Shown here piece after piece: positions 1 through 8,557 of a stretch of 36,603 nucleotides of DNA. The position numbers and the translations under genes were made by a program. Below the pieces are notes generated by a model. That model was not told the DNA's origin. It ran no database searches and saw only the letters and a list, made by a program, of their open reading frames with translations. The stretch spans positions 1 to 36,603 of the forward strand of contig JADLGB010000267.1 in assembly GCA_020849535.1 (NCBI GenBank). Direction: 5' to 3'. This stretch comes from Candidatus Hydrogenedentota bacterium (GTDB lineage: Bacteria > Hydrogenedentota > Hydrogenedentia > Hydrogenedentales > SLHB01). Positions within the stretch are counted from its first letter, which is position 1. Each line of letters starts with the position of its first letter.

Positions 1-7
1 GGAAATC

Positions 8-1068
8 ATGAGCGATGCTTGCACCGACTTGGGCCGCATTCCGACCTTGCATGTGGTAGGAGACTCCATTCCGCAGGCGCATTTCCGCGCCATGAAAGCG
101 GTCTGGGAGAATGGACTTGCCATCCGGGGGGCGACCGCACCCGCACGCAACACGCTGTCGCATGCCAATCGAATCCGCTCGGCGCAGATGGCCGAAGACC
201 TGTTTGGGGCCGTGCTTAAACATTGTACGGCGACGAGCCGTTCGTTTGGCGACAAGACGTACCGGGGGTTTCCCCGTCGCTTCATACGGATGATTCACGT
301 GGTCGACTCCAGCACCATTCAACTCATCGCGAGCTGTATGGATTGGGCCAAGCACCGGCGCAAGAAGGCGGCCGCAAAACTGCACCTGCGGTTGAATCTG
401 CAGAGTTTCCTGCCCCAGTTCGCCATTGTCGACACGGCTGGAGACAATGACAATAAACGCGCCCGCGAACTGTGTGCGGGCATTGGCGCTGGTGAAATCG
501 TCTTGTTTGACAAGGCGTATGTGGATTTCGAGCACTTGTGCGATTTGGATGCGGGCGGGGTCTCCTGGGTCAAGCGCCGGATTCGGCACGCTCAGGGCCG
601 CATCCTTCGCAACGACGAAATCGTATTGCGTACGCCCGCCACGCGCAAACTCTACCCTCAACGTCTGCGCCGGATACACGCCATCGTCGAGCGCGACGGC
701 AAAGACGTCGAGATGGTATTCATACCAACAATTTCGTGTGGGCGCCGGAAACGGTCGCCGATTTGTACAAGCACCGTTGGGGTATCGAAGCCTTCTTCAA
801 ACAGATCAAGCAGACGCTGCAACTGTGCGACTTTCTCGGGCACAGCAAGAATGCGATTCTGTGGCAAGTCTGGATGGCCCTGTTGGTCTATGTGCTCCTT
901 CGGTTCCTGGCCCATCTCAGCCAGTGGCCGCACAGCTTCACCCGCCTGTTCGGTTTGGTGCGTGCGTCCCTGTGGACGCGCCGTGATCTGCTCGTCACCC
1001 TTCAAAGCCATGGGACAGCACAAGGCTGTTTCGCCTGCAGAAAGGCAAGAGCGAGTCCAAATTCCTAG
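8..1068 (+). pseudogene. IS4-family DDE transposase, frameshifted
   Basis: This is the transposase of an IS4-type insertion sequence. The first reading frame carries the first two catalytic aspartates, in HVVDSST (about residue 100) and LFDKAYVDF (about residue 168). At about position 722-726 the reading moves to another frame, which carries the IS4 signature Y-x2-R-x3-E-x6-K as YKHRWGIEAFFKQIK (766-810; E codon 787-789). Adding one A in 'ttcataccaac' would restore F-I-T-N-N-F and join the halves, so a single-base deletion explains the break. The frame is open upstream of the ATG at 8 to the window edge, so the N-terminus may lie outside; most IS4 transposases are longer. The last ~20 residues are also uncertain and could hide a second shift. 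No terminal inverted repeats could be assigned. It is probably inactive unless the shift is a sequencing error. Confidence 0.85.
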
Positions 1069-1072
1069 TTGA

Positions 1073-1650
1073 TGATTCCCGAGCGGCAAGATCATGGTCT
1101 CTGAACCGCAACGACTTGCGAAAAACATATGGGCCTCTATGGGACACCTGTGGGTGCTTAATATGGTTTGGGATTCGGGGTTGAGGTACAGGACAGCAAG
1201 CGGCACATGCGCCAGAACTAACTCGAGTTCACTGCTGGTTGCCTCTTGTGCCGCGTCACCCCTAGTAGCATCCCCGCGCTCCGACGTGAACGGAACCGTC
1301 CCCTTCTCTCCCGAGGCGCCGTCGGCCGGAGGGTCGTCCAGAGCACTCGTGAGAGCAAACGCTGTCGAGAACCCTTGCCAGCGGTCGCTCGCAATCGCGA
1401 CCTTCCAGTTCTTACTTATCACGGCAATCGGCAGGGGTAAGGACTGAAAAGCCATTCGCAGGGCCGAAGGCGCGCCGGCAAGCCATTCCTCATGCCGGGA
1501 CTGTTGCGTAATATTAGTGTACGTGCCAACCATACGCGCCGGAGCACCATGGTCTGTACGTTCCACGCACCGACCTCGCACCCAGACAGGGGCGTGACTG
1601 CGCTACATGCGGTTCTTCGGTAACTGCAAATCCCCCGCACATTGTGAAAC
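1073..1650. other. Gap with no convincing gene
   Basis: Open frames here run on both strands, but none looks like a known protein and none has a good ribosome-binding site. The stretch near 1288-1305 (gaacggaaccgtccc) resembles the 'GTVPF' type of dispersed intergenic DNA that is often mistranslated in genomes of this kind. The right end of the IS element probably lies somewhere in this gap, but no inverted-repeat end could be matched. Confidence 0.5.
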
Positions 1651-1690
1651 AGAAAAGGCCAGCGATTCACATGCGTAAACCGCTGGCCTT
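1651..1690 (-). terminator. Rho-independent terminator of tRNA-Ala
   Basis: A perfect 10-bp inverted repeat (AAGGCCAGCG at 1655-1664 with CGCTGGCCTT at 1681-1690) is followed on the minus strand by TTTTCTGTTT. It starts 13 nt downstream of the tRNA 3' end. The 16-nt loop is a little long, but the GC-rich stem and T tract fit an intrinsic terminator. Confidence 0.8.
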
Positions 1691-1702
1691 CAATGCTCTT
1701 AA

Positions 1703-1778
1703 TGGTGGAGATGAACGGAATCGAACCGTCGACCTCTTGACTGCCAGTCAAGCGCTCTCCCAACTGAGCTACATCCCC
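1703..1778 (-). tRNA. tRNA-Ala (anticodon GGC)
   Basis: On the minus strand the sequence folds as a standard 76-nt cloverleaf with encoded CCA. The acceptor stem is GGGGATG/CATCTCC, the D-arm contains TAGCTCAGTTGGGAGAGC, and the anticodon stem CTTGA/TCAAG encloses the loop CTGGCAG with anticodon GGC. The T-loop is TTCGATT. The acceptor stem shows the G3-U70 wobble pair and A73 discriminator, the identity elements read by alanyl-tRNA synthetase, so the assignment is firm. It has its own promoter and terminator and stands alone. Confidence 0.97.
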
Positions 1779-1798
1779 ACGGGAAACTTGCGAAGGGA

Positions 1799-1828
1799 AG
1801 TATAGCGGACTCCGGGCCTGAGAATCAA
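1799..1828 (-). promoter_or_regulatory. Sigma70-type promoter of tRNA-Ala
   Basis: Read on the minus strand: -35 TTGATT (1823-1828), 18-bp spacer, -10 TATACT (1799-1804). Transcription would begin near 1792, about 14 nt before the mature tRNA 5' end at 1778. Confidence 0.65.
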
Positions 1829-1837
1829 TCCAGGTAC

Positions 1838-2033
1838 GACCACGGGGTCACGGGGAGCACGGGGGAAGAACGCAGAAAGAGAAATGCCTCTCGCAAAGAC
1901 GCGGAGCCGCAAAGGAATACGGAAGAACAGATAGGCCAGATTCGGTTCTTCATCTTCTTGGCGCCTTTGCGAGAGAAATCCCTCAAGGTGGATTGAGTCC
2001 CAGCCTTTCCGTGTTCCCCGTGTCCCCGTGGTC
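1838..2033. repeat. Nested inverted repeats in the tRNA/phosphoesterase gap
   Basis: An outer imperfect palindrome pairs 1839-1864 (accacggggtcacggggag, continuing cacgggg) with 2007-2033, its near reverse complement. An inner perfect 11-bp pair, ctctcgcaaag (1888-1898) and ctttgcgagag (1965-1975), lies inside. The outer 26-nt unit recurs at 9085-9110 with one mismatch, so it is a dispersed repeat. The rest of the gap from 1779 to 2202 shows only the tRNA promoter and the ribosome-binding site of the next gene. Confidence 0.75.
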
Positions 2034-2202
2034 AGTCAGCTCTTGCGATTTCGCAGCATCATCGGACGAGTTTAGTTTCATTGGTTTTGCGAGTCCGGCG
2101 GCGGGCAGGCATAATGGGTCCCGGTGCGGTAAGGTTGACCTGCGCGCTGCACGTGCGGTGTACCGGGTCGCCAATCAACGGAACTCATTGGAGAATCTTC
2201 TC

Positions 2203-4047
2203 ATGTCCATGCGCATGTTTGTGGCCGGGGCGCTTTTGCTGACGCTTCCGCAGGTGGTTGCTCTGGCACACGAAGGCGGTGCCCCGCTGGAGGCGGAGGT
2301 GGCCACGGAAGCAAAACCCTGGACCAGCCTGGATGCCAACAACAATCCCGACAGCTTCCAGTTTGCCGTGGTCACGGACAACGCCGGGGGTCCCCGGGCA
2401 GGCATCTTCGCGGAGGCCGTGGCCAAGCTCAACCTGCTCCAGCCGGAGTTCGTGATGAGCATCGGCGACTTCATCGAGGGATACGAGGATAACCGCGAAT
2501 CGCTGAACGCGCAGTGGGACCATTTCCTGTCGGAGGTGGCCGGGTTCGAGATGCCGTTCTTCTTCGTGCCGGGCAATCACGACAACGGCAGGCCGCTCTG
2601 GGCGGAGATCTACAACGAACGGTTCGGCGTGCCTTACTACCACTTCGTCTACAAGAACGTTCTCTTCCTTTGCCTCACAACCAACGACGGCCCCGAGAAC
2701 AACACGGGGATCGGTCAAGCGCAGATCGACTATGCGGCGAAGGTGCTCGCGGAACATCCGGACGTGCGGTGGACGCTGGTCTTCCAGCACAAGCCGCTCT
2801 GGAACGACCAGGGCGCGCAGGGGTGGAAGGAAATCGAGGCCTTGCTCAAGGGCCGGCCCTGCACCGTCTTCGCGGGCCACACGCACAATTACCTCAGCCA
2901 GGAAGGCGAAGGCATCTCGTTCGTGACGCTCGCGACGACGGGCGGCGGCAGCACCTTGCGCGGGCCGGCCTACGGCGAGTTCGACGGTGTCGTGTGGGTG
3001 ACCATGACCGATGAGGGTCCGCGCATTGCGAACCTGCTGCTGGATGGCATCCTCGATAGAGACCTGCGCACGCCGGAGTCCGCCAAGGAACTGGCGCTGT
3101 TCCGCGCGGACAAGGCGGTCGTGGCGACGCCGGTGCTGTTTGAGGGCGGCTCGTTCACCTCGGGCGTGTCCAAGGTCACCATCACGAATCCGTCGGAGAA
3201 ACCGTTGCGCGTGAAGGTGCTGACGGAAACAGCGCCGGGCATCCGCGCGGAGCCGAGTACGATTGCCACTGTCATTCCTGGCAAGACCGAGAACGTGACC
3301 GAGCTGCGTATCACGGCGGATGCGGCCGTCCCGCTCGCGCAGCTTCAGCCCGTCTTGCTGCATTGGAAAGGCTATTACGACAGCGGCGCGAACACGCCGT
3401 CCCTCGTGCTGGGCGGCGAGCGCAGAATCCTGCTGGATTCACCAAACGTGATTCCCGTGCTGCAAACCGCCCCCGCCGTCGACGGCAAGGTTGACGATTG
3501 GGCGGACTTGCCGTTCGCGGTTTCGCAACCGGGTGAAGTGTGGCACAACGTGCCCGCATGGAAAGGCCCGCAAGACGGCTCCTTCCGTTTCGGCGTGGCG
3601 CGTGACGAGGAGTTCCTCTACATAGCAGTCAAGGCGACGGACAACGAGCCCTGCTTCGACGGATGGAAGTACTGGGAAGATTTCACGATGGTGACCGTGG
3701 ATGGGCGCGCGTCCGATTCAGAGGATTTGAAAGAGGCCGCCTTCTCGGTCATCGCGGGTCCGCAGATATCGCCGGAACAAGCCGCGGAGTTTGAGATCGG
3801 CCAGAAGCCTGAGGGGGTCAAGACCGCCAGCGTCGCGGTCGCGGACGGATTCACGGCGGAAGTCGCCATCCCCTTGGCATCGCTCAATGCGCGTCAAGGC
3901 GGCGCATGGAAACGGGTGCGCCTCAACGTGGGTGTGAGCGACTTTGATAAAGGCGACGCGCGCGACGGCGTGACGATCCTCTACTGGCGTCCCCAGTGGA
4001 CCAGCGGCCAGACCTACCCGGAATCCGGCGTCTTCGTGAAAGAGTAG
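2203..4047 (+). CDS. Secreted calcineurin-like metallophosphoesterase with CBM9-like domain
   Basis: A 614-residue exported metal-dependent phosphoesterase of the calcineurin superfamily; the substrate is unknown. Residues 1-22 form a signal peptide (hydrophobic stretch, then VVALAHEGG). Metal-site motifs appear in order: TDNAG (D59, with Asn where His is usual), GDFIEG (D89), GNHDNG (124-129), FQHKPLW (H196) and GHTHNY (225-230). A beta-rich linker follows. From about residue 425 comes a region starting APAVDGKVDDWADLP that resembles the family 9 carbohydrate-binding fold often found in secreted proteins. I chose ATG 2203 because GGAGA lies 8 nt upstream and the signal peptide follows; the frame is open further upstream but runs through repeat DNA. 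It converges with the transporter operon on the other strand. Confidence 0.85.
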   Translation: MSMRMFVAGALLLTLPQVVALAHEGGAPLEAEVATEAKPWTSLDANNNPDSFQFAVVTDNAGGPRAGIFAEAVAKLNLLQPEFVMSIGDFIEGYEDNRESLNAQWDHFLSEVAGFEMPFFFVPGNHDNGRPLWAEIYNERFGVPYYHFVYKNVLFLCLTTNDGPENNTGIGQAQIDYAAKVLAEHPDVRWTLVFQHKPLWNDQGAQGWKEIEALLKGRPCTVFAGHTHNYLSQEGEGISFVTLATTGGGSTLRGPAYGEFDGVVWVTMTDEGPRIANLLLDGILDRDLRTPESAKELALFRADKAVVATPVLFEGGSFTSGVSKVTITNPSEKPLRVKVLTETAPGIRAEPSTIATVIPGKTENVTELRITADAAVPLAQLQPVLLHWKGYYDSGANTPSLVLGGERRILLDSPNVIPVLQTAPAVDGKVDDWADLPFAVSQPGEVWHNVPAWKGPQDGSFRFGVARDEEFLYIAVKATDNEPCFDGWKYWEDFTMVTVDGRASDSEDLKEAAFSVIAGPQISPEQAAEFEIGQKPEGVKTASVAVADGFTAEVAIPLASLNARQGGAWKRVRLNVGVSDFDKGDARDGVTILYWRPQWTSGQTYPESGVFVKE

Positions 4048-4071
4048 TCCTGGTTCATTGGCGAAGATTTC

Positions 4072-4134
4072 TCACCACGAAGGCACGAAGGAGACAAGAA
4101 ACTGTTTCCCTCTTCCTTCGTGCCTTCGTGGTGA
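4072..4134. repeat. 21-bp perfect inverted repeat between convergent genes
   Basis: The arm tcaccacgaaggcacgaagg(a) at 4072-4092 is matched exactly in reverse complement at 4114-4134, with a 21-nt loop. It lies 24 nt after the phosphoesterase stop and 58 nt beyond the stop of the convergent permease gene, so the transcript could form a hairpin and act as a bidirectional terminator. A decayed partial copy (ttttcgtggtgaatctc) follows near 4174-4190. This sequence type is a familiar intergenic repeat in metagenome-derived genomes. Confidence 0.75.
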
Positions 4135-4192
4135 AATCCTATTCTTTGTCTTCCCCTTTCGCGTGTGTCGTGCTTTTCGTGGTGAATCTCTT

Positions 4193-7100
4193 CTATCTCC
4201 GTCGTGAACGGCCTTCGGCTTCCGCTGCCGGCGCTTCAACGTCGGCGACCTGCGGGCCCGTGCGCACGCTGAGCGGAGCCACGGTGAAGGTGATGTCCCC
4301 TTCTTGCCACCACTTCTCCATTTCCACGCCTTGGTCGTCCTCTCCATCGGCGCCAACGCTGTAGACCACGAAAGAATCTTCCGCGAGTTGCCGGTAGCGC
4401 AGGGGACCTTGGAGCCTGCGGCCGACAGTCTTGCCGCGGTCGTAGTAGTCCATCGGGATTTCGGGCAAGTAGATGGGCACGAGTTCATCCAGTGTTTCGG
4501 GCAGACGACTTTTTGCGAGACGATATCGTTCGACGGCAAACGCCGTGCGGGCGATGTCGAATTGCGTGCGGATACGCCATTCGGCTTCGTAAGTACGGCC
4601 ATATGCCGGTGCCATGATCGCCGCCAACGGAGAGAAGAACCCGAGGTTCCTGATGAGGTCGTCATCTGCAGCAACTGCCACTGCTTCGTAGTCGCGGTCC
4701 GATACTGCCGAGCGATCACGCAGTTGATTGTAGTACCGCATCATCACCATGCGCTCACCCGCGGCAGGCGCTGCCAATTGCCAGAACAGTACCCCCGAAC
4801 CGGAGGACTGCAGGGCGGAGATTTCGTGGAGTTCGGACCCATTGATCAGATCAAGGGCAGCGACCATATGCAAGCCCATGGCCACCTCGCCAATGATAGC
4901 GCGATCCATGATCATGCGCTCCTGGAAAGGCGGCAGGGCAGAGGCAAATACCCTGTCAAGCTTCGCGAGGTCCGCGTCGGTGAAAACCGAACGGTTCATG
5001 GCGTCCTCCGCGTTGCCGTACGCAATGCCGAGGACTGCAACCCGCACCAGTTGGGAGATAATCAGCGGTTCTTCCGAAAGGGAATTGGCAAGGGGAATCA
5101 TCGCCCCGATGGACTCCACCGTCTGGCCTGACTCCTTCGCTAGAGTCCAGTGCAGTGAACCAACGGCAAGTTCCCGCGCCAACTGCCGCACCGTTGCGAG
5201 CTGAGGCAAGTCCGCTGCGAAGGCCCTGCGCAGATCGACGGGGTAGCGGCTCCGCATCGCCGTGTCCGCAGCCAGTTGTTTCAGTTCGGGCGCAATAGTC
5301 GAGGTTACGGACTGCCAATACGCCTCGGTGGTCTCCCACACATCCGTGGCGATGGGTTCTCCCCGCTTGCTCTTGGCGTTGCCGGTGATGAGCAGGCGAT
5401 CAATCACATTCTCCGCTGCAACGGCCTGGCTGTTGGACGCCCCTTCAATGCCCGCGCGCCCATTGTTGTCATCGGCCTCCGCGGGTGCTTGCGACTGCTG
5501 CTCGAAGAAAGCCTTCTGAGCATTCGCCTGTCTGTCCGCGATGTCCAGATACGCCAGCGCCCGGTTCTCCGCTTCGGGCACGGCCGGATACCATTTATCC
5601 ACCTCTTCCGGAGTGGCCGGATACCCCTTGGCGCGTAGGAAGTCTTCATAGGCAGGCTTCGATGGCCAAGCAAGCCAGAGGAAGAACAGAACCACACACG
5701 CAATTGCGACGCGCGCCGCCGTGCGCGTGGAGCCCTTGAACAAGGTCGCATTGGCGGTCACATGTTGGGCCGGATCTTGCGGCGGCCCGCCCGCGTGCCG
5801 GCGGCGGCGCACGTCAAGCGCGGCACTCACGTATGGCAGCGGGATCAGCGCCGCCCACCCAAGGCAGGTGATGAAGCTGGTTATGTGCCAGAGGGTCTGG
5901 GTGCCCATTGCAGGCGTCGCCGCCAGCACGGCGTGGAACAAGATCCAGGTGGCCAAAGCCCAGACACCCACAGCGATGAGCAGTGCGCGTAGCGAAATGA
6001 CGCCTGTCCTGCGCGCGTGCGCGTGAGCGCCGATGGCCGAGGCGATGGCAACAAGGGGCAACAGGATACGGGTGTCTTGCCAATCGGCAATGTTCCTATA
6101 GTCCAAGAGACCGAAGAACAACCCAAGCATCAGAACGGTCGAGAGTGTGAAAGCAACCGTGCGAGTGCCGTTCATGAGCGGCCACGCCAGGAGTCCCACC
6201 AGGATTCCACGGCTCAACAAGACCCACAGGACCTCCTGGTATGAGGTGGCGCCTATCGCGAGGGCGTCCGGCATGATATCGGTAAGCACCCGGCTTCCCG
6301 TCAGCGCCCAGTGAAGGAGGAGCACTACAAACAGCAGGGGAACCAGGATGAATGCGTTTGCCGTGATGCGAGCGCACGCGAACTGCGCGCTGGTCAATGG
6401 GTGCAGGAACTGGGGCTGGGGTTTGGCGTTGCGGTCGAGAATTCCTGTCTGAACGTTGTGCGCCAGCGCACCGATCACAACTCCGGCAAGAGAACCGATA
6501 GAAACGTCACTCCAAAACCCATCCCCGGCATCGTGCCCGGCTCTCGTGCCAAACAGTTCCAGCAGACCGAAGAGAAGACTAAGGAGCACAGTCACGCCCG
6601 GCAGTACCCACCATGACCGGCGCAGATCAAACCACACCTGCGCCGCCAGCGGCGTTGCGAACCGCTTACTTCGCGCGAACCACGGAATGGAAACGTAGCT
6701 ATGCCATTCCCAGATCTCGGGGATGCCGATGCGGCGACCTACCCGAGTGGCGTGGACGGCCGCAACCGACACGCCATAGACCGGAATGGCGAGCAGGCAC
6801 AGGAATAATGCCATTTCACTCGTTAGAGATGGGAGATGCCGAATGATGGAGATCATCCGGTCCATCTTGTCGACGTGCGAGATGGCTGCAAGCACGATGA
6901 CGACGCTGACACCACTCGCAAGTCCGGAGAGCGGCTTGCGGAGCCAGTCGAACGTCTGCGTGAGAAGATAGAACAACGTAATGGCAAGCGCCGCGCCGAC
7001 TCCAGGTCCGTTTCCGAAAAGTACTTCGCATGCTCCCGAAATCAACCATGCGGTGAGAAAGACGAACACTGTCCGCGCGGCAAGGGCAACGCCGACCGCG

Positions 7101-7429
7101 GCTGAAGCCGGCACCGGCAAGTGCAGGATTCGCTCAGAGAATCCACCGACGAGATGGCCGGAGTAGTCCGTACTGACGATGAGCAGAAGCGCGGTGAAGA
7201 GAGGCGCGATTCCCACAAACATCAAGACAAACTCACGGTTGTGGTGCCACAAGAGATCGCCAATTTGCCACCACAAAAAGACGAGGCAGAGCACTCCAAC
7301 AACAACGCACCACCCGGCAATCACGCCCCCGACACGGCACTCTTCCCACACCAGAGCCTTGATCATGTTGCCGAGGCCGGTGTTTTCGCGGCGTGTTGCA
7401 CTTTGCGCGACTGTCGAATTGCTGTTCAT
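4193..7429 (-). CDS. Very large ABC-2-type membrane protein with C-terminal extracytoplasmic domain
   Basis: A 1078-residue protein, probably the permease partner of the ATPase encoded just upstream (its ATG is 2 nt past the ATPase stop). Residues ~30-560 hold many hydrophobic segments in two similar-looking halves, as in two fused ABC-2 permeases. A further membrane segment (ARVAIACVVLFFLWLAW, ~575-595) leads into about 480 hydrophilic, helix-rich residues. The last ~100 residues read RYRLAKSRLPETLDELVP, then PLRYR and VYSVGADGEDDQG, a pattern shared with pseudopilin-like tails (sLdeLvP...YSvGpDG). Family ABC-2 permeases are usually 250-400 or ~550 residues, so the tail is an unusual fusion. 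I chose ATG 7429 over an upstream in-frame start because the extra residues overlap the ATPase gene and look random. The transported substrate is unknown. Confidence 0.75.
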   Translation of the reverse strand: MNSNSTVAQSATRRENTGLGNMIKALVWEECRVGGVIAGWCVVVGVLCLVFLWWQIGDLLWHHNREFVLMFVGIAPLFTALLLIVSTDYSGHLVGGFSERILHLPVPASAAVGVALAARTVFVFLTAWLISGACEVLFGNGPGVGAALAITLFYLLTQTFDWLRKPLSGLASGVSVVIVLAAISHVDKMDRMISIIRHLPSLTSEMALFLCLLAIPVYGVSVAAVHATRVGRRIGIPEIWEWHSYVSIPWFARSKRFATPLAAQVWFDLRRSWWVLPGVTVLLSLLFGLLELFGTRAGHDAGDGFWSDVSIGSLAGVVIGALAHNVQTGILDRNAKPQPQFLHPLTSAQFACARITANAFILVPLLFVVLLLHWALTGSRVLTDIMPDALAIGATSYQEVLWVLLSRGILVGLLAWPLMNGTRTVAFTLSTVLMLGLFFGLLDYRNIADWQDTRILLPLVAIASAIGAHAHARRTGVISLRALLIAVGVWALATWILFHAVLAATPAMGTQTLWHITSFITCLGWAALIPLPYVSAALDVRRRRHAGGPPQDPAQHVTANATLFKGSTRTAARVAIACVVLFFLWLAWPSKPAYEDFLRAKGYPATPEEVDKWYPAVPEAENRALAYLDIADRQANAQKAFFEQQSQAPAEADDNNGRAGIEGASNSQAVAAENVIDRLLITGNAKSKRGEPIATDVWETTEAYWQSVTSTIAPELKQLAADTAMRSRYPVDLRRAFAADLPQLATVRQLARELAVGSLHWTLAKESGQTVESIGAMIPLANSLSEEPLIISQLVRVAVLGIAYGNAEDAMNRSVFTDADLAKLDRVFASALPPFQERMIMDRAIIGEVAMGLHMVAALDLINGSELHEISALQSSGSGVLFWQLAAPAAGERMVMMRYYNQLRDRSAVSDRDYEAVAVAADDDLIRNLGFFSPLAAIMAPAYGRTYEAEWRIRTQFDIARTAFAVERYRLAKSRLPETLDELVPIYLPEIPMDYYDRGKTVGRRLQGPLRYRQLAEDSFVVYSVGADGEDDQGVEMEKWWQEGDITFTVAPLSVRTGPQVADVEAPAAEAEGRSRRR

Positions 7430-7431
7430 GG

Positions 7432-8349
7432 CTATGCTACCGCTTGCATGGTTTGACTGCCGACGACCCGGGCGACAAAAACGGAATCGAGAGATGGGGC
7501 GGTTTCGTCGAGAATGCGCGCGCCCGTCTGCTCGAGCGCGGCGCGGGTGGCGCCCGCTTCGCCGTGGGTGATGACTGCCCATTCGCAGCCCTCGCCTTCG
7601 ACGTGCAGCACGCAGGGCAGTTCGGGAAAGGCCGCCACCGGTTCGGCGAATGCGACGACGCGGCGATGGTGCGTGGCTTTCAATTCATCCATGGACATGT
7701 GCAGCGCAACCTTGCCGTGATGGATCATCGCCACGTCGTCCACGATGCGCTCGACTTCGTCGAGCAGGTGCGAGGAGAAGACGACGGTTCGGCCTTCCTC
7801 GGCGACCGACCGCACGACCACGGCGAGGATATCGCGTCGCGCCACGGCATCGAGTCCTGACGACGGCTCGTCGAGCAGGAGCAACTGCGGACGGTGCGCC
7901 AGCGCGAGCAGCAGTCCCGCCTTGGCCTTCTCCCCTCGCGACAGGGTGCGGATGCGCGCATCCGCGGGAAGCCGGAACTGCTCCCGCAGGCGTTCGGCGT
8001 AAGACTCGTCCCAATCGGGATAGAACGCTTGCGTGTAGCGCAGGGCCTCCTTGACCCGCATCCACTTCGGCAGGTCACGGTCTTCGGAAAGGTAGCCGAT
8101 CTGCGAGAGCACTGCGGGGGGATTGCGAGTCGGGTCCACGCCGAACACGCGCACTTCTCCCACCTTCGGCGTGAGCGCGCCGAGGATGTGCTTGATCAGC
8201 GTCGTCTTCCCCGCGCCGTTTTCGCCCATCAGCCCGAAGACCCGCCCCTTGGTCATGTCGAGGCTGACGTTGTCGAGGGCAACCTTCTTTCCGAAGCGGC
8301 AAGAGAGGTTGCGCACGGTCACCAAGGGTTCCGGCTGTTGCTCTGCCAT
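7432..8349 (-). CDS. ABC transporter ATP-binding protein
   Basis: A 305-residue ATPase subunit that would power the membrane protein encoded immediately downstream. Walker A is GENGAGKTT (42-50), the signature is LSRGEKAK (136-143), Walker B is LLLLDEPSSGLD (156-167), and the switch histidine is in SSHLLDE. The C-terminal ~80 residues form an extra domain as in ABC-2/YtrB-type ATPases. The ribosome-binding site AAAGGA sits about 9 nt before the ATG. It lies between a GntR/YtrA-type regulator and the permease, the usual order of YtrABC-like operons that respond to envelope stress or antibiotics. That role is inferred from family and context only. Confidence 0.9.
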   Translation of the reverse strand: MAEQQPEPLVTVRNLSCRFGKKVALDNVSLDMTKGRVFGLMGENGAGKTTLIKHILGALTPKVGEVRVFGVDPTRNPPAVLSQIGYLSEDRDLPKWMRVKEALRYTQAFYPDWDESYAERLREQFRLPADARIRTLSRGEKAKAGLLLALAHRPQLLLLDEPSSGLDAVARRDILAVVVRSVAEEGRTVVFSSHLLDEVERIVDDVAMIHHGKVALHMSMDELKATHHRRVVAFAEPVAAFPELPCVLHVEGEGCEWAVITHGEAGATRAALEQTGARILDETAPSLDSVFVARVVGSQTMQAVA

Positions 8350-8400
8350 GACGATTGATCCTTTTCGTTAGCCTCGATCACTGGCGTACCCCCTTCATAG

Positions 8401-8450
8401 GGGAAACACGGACGAACACGGACTTGCACGGACATACACGGACGAACACT
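8401..8450. repeat. Tandem 10-bp repeat, five units
   Basis: Five consecutive decamers with the consensus GACNNNCACG (gggaaacacg, gacgaacacg, gacttgcacg, gacatacacg, gacgaacact). It lies in the 208-nt gap between the regulator and the ATPase gene, so it is transcribed with the operon. There are no spacers, so it is not a CRISPR. Confidence 0.8.
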
Positions 8451-8488
8451 CCAACGCTCTTCACGGGGGGAGAGGCACTATCAGGAGC

Positions 8489-8506
8489 GCCGGCATCCTT
8501 GCCGGC
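8489..8506. repeat. Small palindrome GCCGGC-6-GCCGGC
   Basis: The hairpin gccggc/atcctt/gccggc sits inside aggagcgccggcatcctt, a common intergenic repeat type (mistranslated as 'GAPASLPA'). It lies in the operon gap upstream of the ATPase gene and may affect read-through. Confidence 0.5.
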
Positions 8507-8557
8507 AATTACTCCCCCGTCCACGGGAAAAGCGCCCGGGAGGAGTCATTGCTTTCC

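Noticed and set aside
658..1581. 307-codon open frame on the minus strand
   Set aside because: It runs antisense through the conserved end of the transposase and then into repeat-like DNA; no protein family features or ribosome-binding site.
1419..1763. Open frame on the minus strand across the tRNA
   Set aside because: It is a translation of the tRNA-Ala gene (GERLTGSQEVDGSIPF is a well-known artefact).
2185..3363. Long minus-strand frame opposite the phosphoesterase
   Set aside because: Arg/His-rich shadow of a GC-rich gene; all family motifs are on the plus strand.
8401..8450. Possible CRISPR array
   Set aside because: Units are 10 bp and contiguous, with no spacers, and no cas genes are near.
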